A stretch of 19,521 nt of DNA from positions 1 through 19,521 of the forward strand of contig JAADFL010000130.1 in NCBI GenBank assembly GCA_013152945.1, given 5' to 3'. A program made the translations under genes and the position numbers. The stretch is from Deltaproteobacteria bacterium (GTDB lineage Bacteria; Myxococcota_A; JAADFL01). Positions within the stretch are counted from its first letter, which is position 1; the number at the start of each line of letters is the position of its first letter. The notes beneath the pieces were generated by a model. The model worked only from the letters and a program-made list of their open reading frames with translations, was not told where the DNA came from and made no database searches. This document shows positions 14,926-19,521 of the stretch, piece by piece.

Positions 14926-15947
14926 TTGCGCGTGTCCTGGGGTTGGGGATCTTATGCCCGGAGGGGCGGGGGCCTTCAGTGGTCATGGATGATTCCTTGA
15001 CTCTATCGGCCGGTAGGGGCGCCAGAGTGGTTCCGGCCCCGGATTTGGATCCGATCGGCATGCGAAGGATGGACAGGCTGGCCCGGATGGTCTATCTAGC
15101 AGGCCGGGATGCATGCATGGACTCGGGCCTGGATGAGGATCTTTTACAGGAAACAGGGGTGATTCTCGGAACCGTTACAGGAGGCCTGGAATCATCACAC
15201 AGGTTTCTCAAAAGAGCTTTGGACAAAGAGGCTCCGCCTCCGTCCCCTGTCGCTTTCACAAATTCGGTCAGGAATGCTGCTTCCGGCCACCTGGCCATCG
15301 CCCTGGGGGCAAAGGGGCCTTGTTTCACCGTGACAATCGGGGAATCATCGGGCCTTGGCGCCTTGTACGAAGCTTGCATGTTGCTGGACGAGAAAAACAC
15401 GCTTTACATGATTGCAGGTGGAGCAGAGGAATTGCCGTCCTGGCTGGAATCTGAAAGCGCTGTCGAATCGGGATATCTGCCGTGGTCCGAAGGCGCCTTT
15501 TTGTTGGCCCTTGGAGCGGAAAGGATTTCAGGCGGCAATCACCTCGCCGATATTCTGGATATTTGCATGGTGAACATTCCATCACTTCCCTTTGAAGAGC
15601 CGGGAGATGCCACGGCGTGTCGTACGTCTATGCGTAGCTGCCTCGAAAGGCAGGGAATAAATTTTTCAGATGTGGGATTGATTCTTGCATCTTCTCCTGC
15701 ATTGGAAACAAGGGCGCGACTTGCCGAAGACGAGGCTATCCGGGATCTTTTCGACATGGAAAGGATAAGAGTGGAAAGGCCCATTTTGAACGGTCGATCG
15801 TGGATGGGGCATGGAGCAGGGCGTGCAGTCGCAGCTTGTATTGCAGTAAATAATGGGATTTCAGGGAAAAAGGGCGGAGGTGGGCTCGTATTGGTGAACA
15901 GCTTTTCTCCAGGCGGTACCTATATCAGTATGTTGTTCGGAAAATAA
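14922..15947 (+). CDS. degenerate ketosynthase, chain-length-factor-like (partner of pair 3)
   Basis: Protein of 341 residues, about 80 shorter than an active KS and close to the size of the second domains of the two fusions. It has the thiolase-fold start (RVLGLGILCPEGRG) and the FTNSVRNAASGHLAIALGAKGP segment typical of chain-length factors and aryl-polyene-type KS-like proteins. The Cys site reads TVTIGESSGLGA, so the nucleophile is missing (Gly140 at that position). HGTGT is replaced by LASSPALET. Unlike the fused CLF domains, it keeps a GRSWMGHGAG segment in which His297 aligns with the second catalytic His. It is probably a heterodimer partner of the upstream KS. ATG 14922 overlaps the KS stop by 4 bases, and GGGAGG lies eight bases upstream within a hairpin. 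No strong terminator was seen in the 37 bases before the convergent sdhB. Confidence 0.88.
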   Translation: MIARVLGLGILCPEGRGPSVVMDDSLTLSAGRGARVVPAPDLDPIGMRRMDRLARMVYLAGRDACMDSGLDEDLLQETGVILGTVTGGLESSHRFLKRALDKEAPPPSPVAFTNSVRNAASGHLAIALGAKGPCFTVTIGESSGLGALYEACMLLDEKNTLYMIAGGAEELPSWLESESAVESGYLPWSEGAFLLALGAERISGGNHLADILDICMVNIPSLPFEEPGDATACRTSMRSCLERQGINFSDVGLILASSPALETRARLAEDEAIRDLFDMERIRVERPILNGRSWMGHGAGRAVAACIAVNNGISGKKGGGGLVLVNSFSPGGTYISMLFGK

Positions 15948-15984
15948 ACCGATGTTGTGAAAAAAACACAGCGCACGGAAAATT

Positions 15985-16731
15985 CTACTTGGATTTAAGT
16001 GCGGCCCTCAGGAAATCCCTGTGCATCCTGGCGATGTTGATCATATCGATTTCCTTGGGGCATGCCTTTGAGCATTCACCTTCATTTGTGCAATTGCCGA
16101 AACCCTCACGGTCCATGGCTTCCACCATGTTTAGGGCCCTGCGCTCACGCTCGGGTTGTCCCTGGGGTAAGAGGCTCAAGTGTGAAATCTTTGCACCAAT
16201 GAAGAGCATGGCCGATGCATTCTTGCAGGCGGCAACGCAGGCCCCGCACCCGATGCATGCCGCTGCATCGAATGCCTCGTCCGCCTTGGCCTTCTCGACC
16301 AGTACGGTGGCGGCATCCGGGGCCGAGCCTGTCCTTACAGAGATGTAACCCCCTGCCTGTTGAATCCGGTCGAATGCACTTCGGTCGACCATGATGTCCC
16401 TGATAATGGGAAATGCTTTTGCACGCCATGGTTCCACGTAGATATGATCGCCATCTTTGAAGTTACGCATGTGCAACTGGCACAAGGTTGTTCCCTTCTG
16501 ACCCCCATGGGCCCTGCCGTTTACCATGGCTCCGCACGTTCCACAGATGCCTTCCCTGCAATCGCTGTCGAAAACGATTGGATCCTTTTGTTTGAGTATG
16601 AGATCCTCATTCACCTGATCCAGCATTTCCAGGAAGCTCTGGTCAGGAGAAATATCCTTGGCCTCGATGATTTCCATGTGCCCCTTCTCATCGGGGCCTT
16701 TTTGCCGCCAAACGTGAAGAGTCAAGTTCAT
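15985..16731 (-). CDS. sdhB: succinate dehydrogenase / fumarate reductase iron-sulfur subunit
   Basis: Protein of 248 residues, the usual length. The [2Fe-2S] ligands are Cys58, Cys63, Cys66 and Cys84 in [10 protein letters not shown] and TTLC. The [4Fe-4S] and [3Fe-4S] ligands are in [11 protein letters not shown] (159, 162, 165, 169) and [12 protein letters not shown] (214, 220, 224). The subunit passes electrons between the flavin of SdhA and the quinone site of SdhC at the inner membrane. ATG 16731 overlaps the sdhA stop by 4 bases and has GAGGT (minus strand, 16739-16743) seven bases upstream. It is the last gene of the sdhCAB operon and converges on the ketosynthase operon. Confidence 0.96.
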   Translation of the reverse strand: MNLTLHVWRQKGPDEKGHMEIIEAKDISPDQSFLEMLDQVNEDLILKQKDPIVFDSDCREGICGTCGAMVNGRAHGGQKGTTLCQLHMRNFKDGDHIYVEPWRAKAFPIIRDIMVDRSAFDRIQQAGGYISVRTGSAPDAATVLVEKAKADEAFDAAACIGCGACVAACKNASAMLFIGAKISHLSLLPQGQPERERRALNMVEAMDREGFGNCTNEGECSKACPKEIDMINIARMHRDFLRAALKSK

Positions 16732-18641
16732 TTGTACGACCTCTGCGTTGGTTTCACGTACTCGAAAGTGAGCTCTTCCTTGTGACGCACAGGCTCGTTG
16801 TCAGCACCCGTGTATTCCCATACCGCCACATGGGAGAAATTCTCGTCATCCCTTTTTGCTTCATTGTCCTCTGTCTGGCTTTCTTCCCTGAAATGGCCCC
16901 CGCAGGATTCTCGCCGTTCCAGGGCATCTCTTACCATGAGTTCTCCGAACTCGAGAAAGTCTGCTACCCGCCACGCTTTTTCGAGTTCCTGGTTCAAGTC
17001 GTTGCTGTTACCGGGAATGAGCAGGTTCTCCCAGAATTCCTGCCTGACTTGTGGAATTTCCTGCAATGCCTTTTTCAGTCCCGCTTCGTTCCTGGACATA
17101 CCGCAGTTTTCCCAGAGTAGCGCACCCAGATCCTTGTGAAACCTGTCTGCTATCTTGTTGCCTTTTATCGAGAATAATTTTTCCAGTCTTTCCTGGACAC
17201 GGCTCTGGGCCTGTTCAAAGGCCTCGTTCGATTCTTGAATTGGTGGAAGTTCTGTATTGGCGATGTAAGCGCCGATGGTATAGGGTATTATGAAATATCC
17301 GTCAGCCAGCCCCTGCATCAGTGCGCTTGCTCCGAGGCGGTTGGCGCCGTGGTCCGAGAAGTTCGTTTCTCCCAGGGCGAAAAGGCCGGGAATAGTGCTC
17401 ATCAATTCGTAATCGACCCACAGTCCTCCCATGGTGTAGTGGAGTGCAGGGTAGATCCTCATGGGGACTTGGTACGGATCTTCGGCGGTAATTTTTTCGT
17501 ACATCTGGAACAAGTTGCCGTACTTGGCCCTGATGGTTTCTATACCGTCCTTTTTTATTGCATCCCGAAAGTCAAGGTACACCGCCAGGCCGGTATCGCC
17601 CACGCCCAAACCATTGTCACATACAGCTTTGGCGGCCCTGGATGCGACATCTCTCGGCACAAGGTTGCCGAAGGCAGGATAACGCTCTTCGAGGTAATAA
17701 TAACGGTCCGATTCCGGGATGTCTTTGGGTTTTCTTTTGTCCCCCTTGTTCTTAGGCACCCAAATCCTTCCGTCGTTCCTGAGGCTTTCACTCATGAGGG
17801 TGAGCTTGGATTGCTTTTCTCCATGCACAGGGATACACGTGGGGTGTATCTGCACAAAACTTGGATTCGCAAAACCCGCTCCTCTTTTATAACACGCCCA
17901 TGCAGCGGATACATTACAATTCATGGCATTTGTGGAAAGGAAGAATGCCCTGGAATAGCCGCCAGTAGCAAGGACGACTGCATCGGCCGGTATCCTCTTC
18001 AGGTCACCATTCAACAGGTTTCTGGCCAGCACTCCGCGGGCCTTGCCGTCGATTACGATAAGGTCCAGCATCTCGTGGCGTGTGAGCAACTCGATGTTGC
18101 CCCGGTGAACCTCCTTCATCAGTGCGCCGTATGCTCCAAGCAGGAGCTGTTGTCCTGTCTGGCCCCTTGCATAGAAAGTCCTTGATACCTGTGCGCCTCC
18201 GAATGACCGCAAGGCGAATAGGCCGCCGTATTCGCGTGCGAACGGCACTCCCTGTGCAACGCACTGGTCGATTATATTGTTCGAAATCTGGGCAAGGCGG
18301 TACACGTTGGCTTCCCTTGCCCTGTAATCACCGCCCTTGACGGTATCGTAGAACAGCCGCCATATGCTGTCGCTGTCGTTGGTATAATTTTTGGCAGCGT
18401 TTATTCCTCCTTGCGCGGCAATGCTGTGGGCCCTTCGCGGGCTGTCTTGTATACACATGTTGATGACCTTGTATCCCAGCTCCGACAAGGTGGCGGCGGC
18501 GGATGCGCCGGCAAGGCCTGTTCCTACGACCAAGATAGTGTGTTTTTTCTTGTTGGCAGGGCTTACCAGCTTCATTTCGAATTTTTTACGATCCCATTTC
18601 TCTTGTATGGGTCCCGAGGGGACCTTGGAATCCAGTTTCAT
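16728..18641 (-). CDS. sdhA: succinate dehydrogenase / fumarate reductase flavoprotein subunit
   Basis: Protein of 637 residues. The FAD-binding motif is [12 protein letters not shown] (38-49). His72 in AHSIAAQGG is the covalent FAD attachment site. His266 in IHPTCIP, Arg330 in [10 protein letters not shown] and His401 in [12 protein letters not shown] are the expected active-site residues for succinate/fumarate interconversion. The start ATG 18641 was chosen although the frame is open to 18845, because the extra residues overlap sdhC and carry no flavoprotein sequence. ATG 18641 also overlaps the sdhC stop by 4 bases, with GGGGGTG upstream. The long [18 protein letters not shown] region resembles B-type enzymes of Bacteroidetes, epsilon- and deltaproteobacteria. 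The direction in vivo (oxidation or reduction) cannot be told from sequence. Confidence 0.96.
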   Translation of the reverse strand: MKLDSKVPSGPIQEKWDRKKFEMKLVSPANKKKHTILVVGTGLAGASAAATLSELGYKVINMCIQDSPRRAHSIAAQGGINAAKNYTNDSDSIWRLFYDTVKGGDYRAREANVYRLAQISNNIIDQCVAQGVPFAREYGGLFALRSFGGAQVSRTFYARGQTGQQLLLGAYGALMKEVHRGNIELLTRHEMLDLIVIDGKARGVLARNLLNGDLKRIPADAVVLATGGYSRAFFLSTNAMNCNVSAAWACYKRGAGFANPSFVQIHPTCIPVHGEKQSKLTLMSESLRNDGRIWVPKNKGDKRKPKDIPESDRYYYLEERYPAFGNLVPRDVASRAAKAVCDNGLGVGDTGLAVYLDFRDAIKKDGIETIRAKYGNLFQMYEKITAEDPYQVPMRIYPALHYTMGGLWVDYELMSTIPGLFALGETNFSDHGANRLGASALMQGLADGYFIIPYTIGAYIANTELPPIQESNEAFEQAQSRVQERLEKLFSIKGNKIADRFHKDLGALLWENCGMSRNEAGLKKALQEIPQVRQEFWENLLIPGNSNDLNQELEKAWRVADFLEFGELMVRDALERRESCGGHFREESQTEDNEAKRDDENFSHVAVWEYTGADNEPVRHKEELTFEYVKPTQRSYK

Positions 18642-19342
18642 CCCGCACCCCCGGAAGAAGTAAGTATCAAAACAGGAACCAGCGCAAAGCCCAGGGGAAT
18701 GAGAACCGCAAACAAGAGCCCAAAGGCCTTGATGTACCGCGTATACCTGGGATGGTTGATTCCAAGGCTTTGAAAGGCGCTTTGAAATCCGTGGCTCAAG
18801 TGTACTCCCAACCCAAGCAAGGCTGTCAGGTAGATGGCAACCCACAGAATTTGGCTGAATCTGCTACGTACCAAATCGTACAGGCCTTGTACGCCATCGT
18901 GTGTCGTGAACCTGAAGTTGAGCAGGTGGATGACGAGAAAAGCGAAGATGAAGAAAAGTCCCGTGTATATCATTGTGCCGGAGCCCAAGGTCCTTCCGCC
19001 CTCGTTTTTCTGCAACACGTACCTGGCCGGACCTCTTGCCGCCCTGTTTTGCAGCCACAAGGTGATACCCAGCAAGATATGGGTGCCGAAGAGCAAAAGC
19101 AGAAAGATCTCACCAGTATAGAATATCAGGGGCACTGCTTCATAGTGATGAGCCACCCATTTGAAAAATTCACCCGTGGACTGAGTCGCAGGATAAAGGG
19201 TGAGACTTCCACTGTCTTTGAGCAGCAAGGTGATGTTCCCAAGGAGGTGAACCGAGAGGAACAGGCACAATGTCAGGCCGGTAAGGGCCATTATTGCTTT
19301 CTTGGCTACTGATTTCCTAATTAGACCGCTCGAGCCATTCAT
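18638..19342 (-). CDS. sdhC: succinate dehydrogenase cytochrome b subunit (B-type, five helices)
   Basis: Protein of 234 residues from ATG 19342. Five hydrophobic helices lie at about 15-40, 70-97, 126-146, 165-186 and 205-227. Histidines within or near helices (His32, His88, His139, His181) are candidate ligands of two hemes, as in the B. subtilis and Wolinella di-heme cytochromes b. It anchors SdhAB and reacts with the quinone. No sdhD is present, consistent with B-type enzymes that have a single large anchor. An ATG 21 bases further upstream (19363) is in frame but lacks a ribosome-binding site. ATG 19342 has GGGGG eight bases upstream. It is the first gene of sdhCAB. Confidence 0.93.
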   Translation of the reverse strand: MNGSSGLIRKSVAKKAIMALTGLTLCLFLSVHLLGNITLLLKDSGSLTLYPATQSTGEFFKWVAHHYEAVPLIFYTGEIFLLLLFGTHILLGITLWLQNRAARGPARYVLQKNEGGRTLGSGTMIYTGLFFIFAFLVIHLLNFRFTTHDGVQGLYDLVRSRFSQILWVAIYLTALLGLGVHLSHGFQSAFQSLGINHPRYTRYIKAFGLLFAVLIPLGFALVPVLILTSSGGAG

Positions 19343-19521
19343 TTCATCTACCCCCGGCGGCATTTGCGAAACAATCCATAAAACTTTGTTTGTTGATATG
19401 CAAGTAATAAAATCATCTACCCTGAAATATTGAATAACTTGTTATTTTATTTATCCGGTAACATGGTTGTACACGGCCCGGGATCCATACCCGGGGCAGT
19501 AGTGACGCCAACCGGAAATTC
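19343..19521 (-). promoter_or_regulatory. upstream region of sdhCAB
   Basis: This non-coding stretch, AT-rich from about 19381 to 19455, should contain the sdhCAB promoter, but I could not fix -35 and -10 boxes. Two symmetric elements are visible. AATAAC-TT-GTTATT at 19433-19446 is a candidate operator. CCCGGG at 19477-19482 and 19490-19495, separated by seven bases, could form a hairpin belonging to a neighbouring transcript. No gene was seen in it. Confidence 0.4.

Larger units (their letters stand above)
7333..15947 (+). other. putative lipid/polyketide biosynthetic operon: radical SAM, three KS/CLF pairs, one ACP
   Basis: Six genes in one direction are separated by 3 and 15 bases or overlap by 14, 4 and 4 bases. 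The order is radical SAM, KS-CLF fusion, KS-CLF fusion, ACP, KS, CLF-like. The packing argues for one transcript and coordinated synthesis. It lacks the ketoreductase, dehydratase, AMP ligase and exporter genes of aryl polyene clusters. It also lacks the dehydratase domains that follow KS-CLF in the PUFA synthase PfaC. The product cannot be told from the window. Confidence 0.8.

Noticed and set aside
7333-15947. Standard aryl polyene cluster
   Set aside because: The AMP ligase, ammonia-lyase, dehydratases, ketoreductase, second ACP and MMPL exporter expected for that pathway are not in the window; only the KS/CLF proteins look similar.
15948-15984. Terminator between the ketosynthase operon and sdhB
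   Set aside because: Only a 4-base TGTG/CACA stem around an A-run is visible, too weak to call.
17235-18185. 316-codon open frame antisense to sdhA
   Set aside because: It lies within the clearly recognisable sdhA and has no domain or ribosome-binding site.
18642-18845. N-terminal extension of SdhA by 68 residues
   Set aside because: It overlaps sdhC, shows no flavoprotein features, and ATG 18641 gives the standard start with a four-base overlap.

Overview
The window looks like a piece of chromosome from a Gram-negative bacterium of the old deltaproteobacterial grade (Myxococcota, Bradymonadota or Desulfobacterota-like). This is an inference. It rests on Asp-Thr repeat and Cys-rich surface proteins, a matrixin-type secreted protease with a Cys-rich tail, a TolB/CsgG-like envelope protein with a GCDDASC motif, and a B-type succinate dehydrogenase. 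No rRNA, tRNA, transposase or CRISPR array was seen.

Left part (1-3641, + strand). Three exported proteins: the 3' end of a Cys-rich protein whose N-terminal side is an Asp-Thr/Ala repeat, a zinc metalloprotease of matrixin type with two C-terminal hydrophobic segments, and an uncharacterised secreted protein. A roughly 320-base gene-free stretch (3642-3961) follows. It holds terminator-like hairpins, a 21-base tandem repeat and REP-like palindromes. Next come two minus-strand genes, pepT (tripeptidase) and an unknown protein, and then a divergent + strand gene for a TolB/CsgG-like envelope protein.

Centre (7333-15947, + strand). A tightly packed six-gene run: a radical SAM enzyme with an N-terminal cobalamin-binding-like domain, two large ketosynthase didomain proteins, one acyl carrier protein, a single ketosynthase, and a degenerate ketosynthase. 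I read this as three ketosynthase/chain-length-factor (KS/CLF) pairs serving one ACP: two pairs fused into single polypeptides, the third split into two overlapping genes. Each pair has one domain with the Cys-His-His triad and one that has lost the nucleophilic Cys. There is no acyltransferase, ketoreductase, dehydratase or thioesterase in the window, so those steps would have to come from fatty acid synthase or from genes elsewhere. The product is unknown. The radical SAM protein suggests an unusual modification of the acyl chain, such as methylation, cyclisation or desaturation. This is the most interesting part of the window.

Right part (15985-19342, - strand). sdhC-sdhA-sdhB, a complete succinate:quinone oxidoreductase (or fumarate reductase) operon with a five-helix cytochrome b, converging on the ketosynthase operon. 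Four-nucleotide ATGA overlaps recur in both operons, which points to translational coupling.
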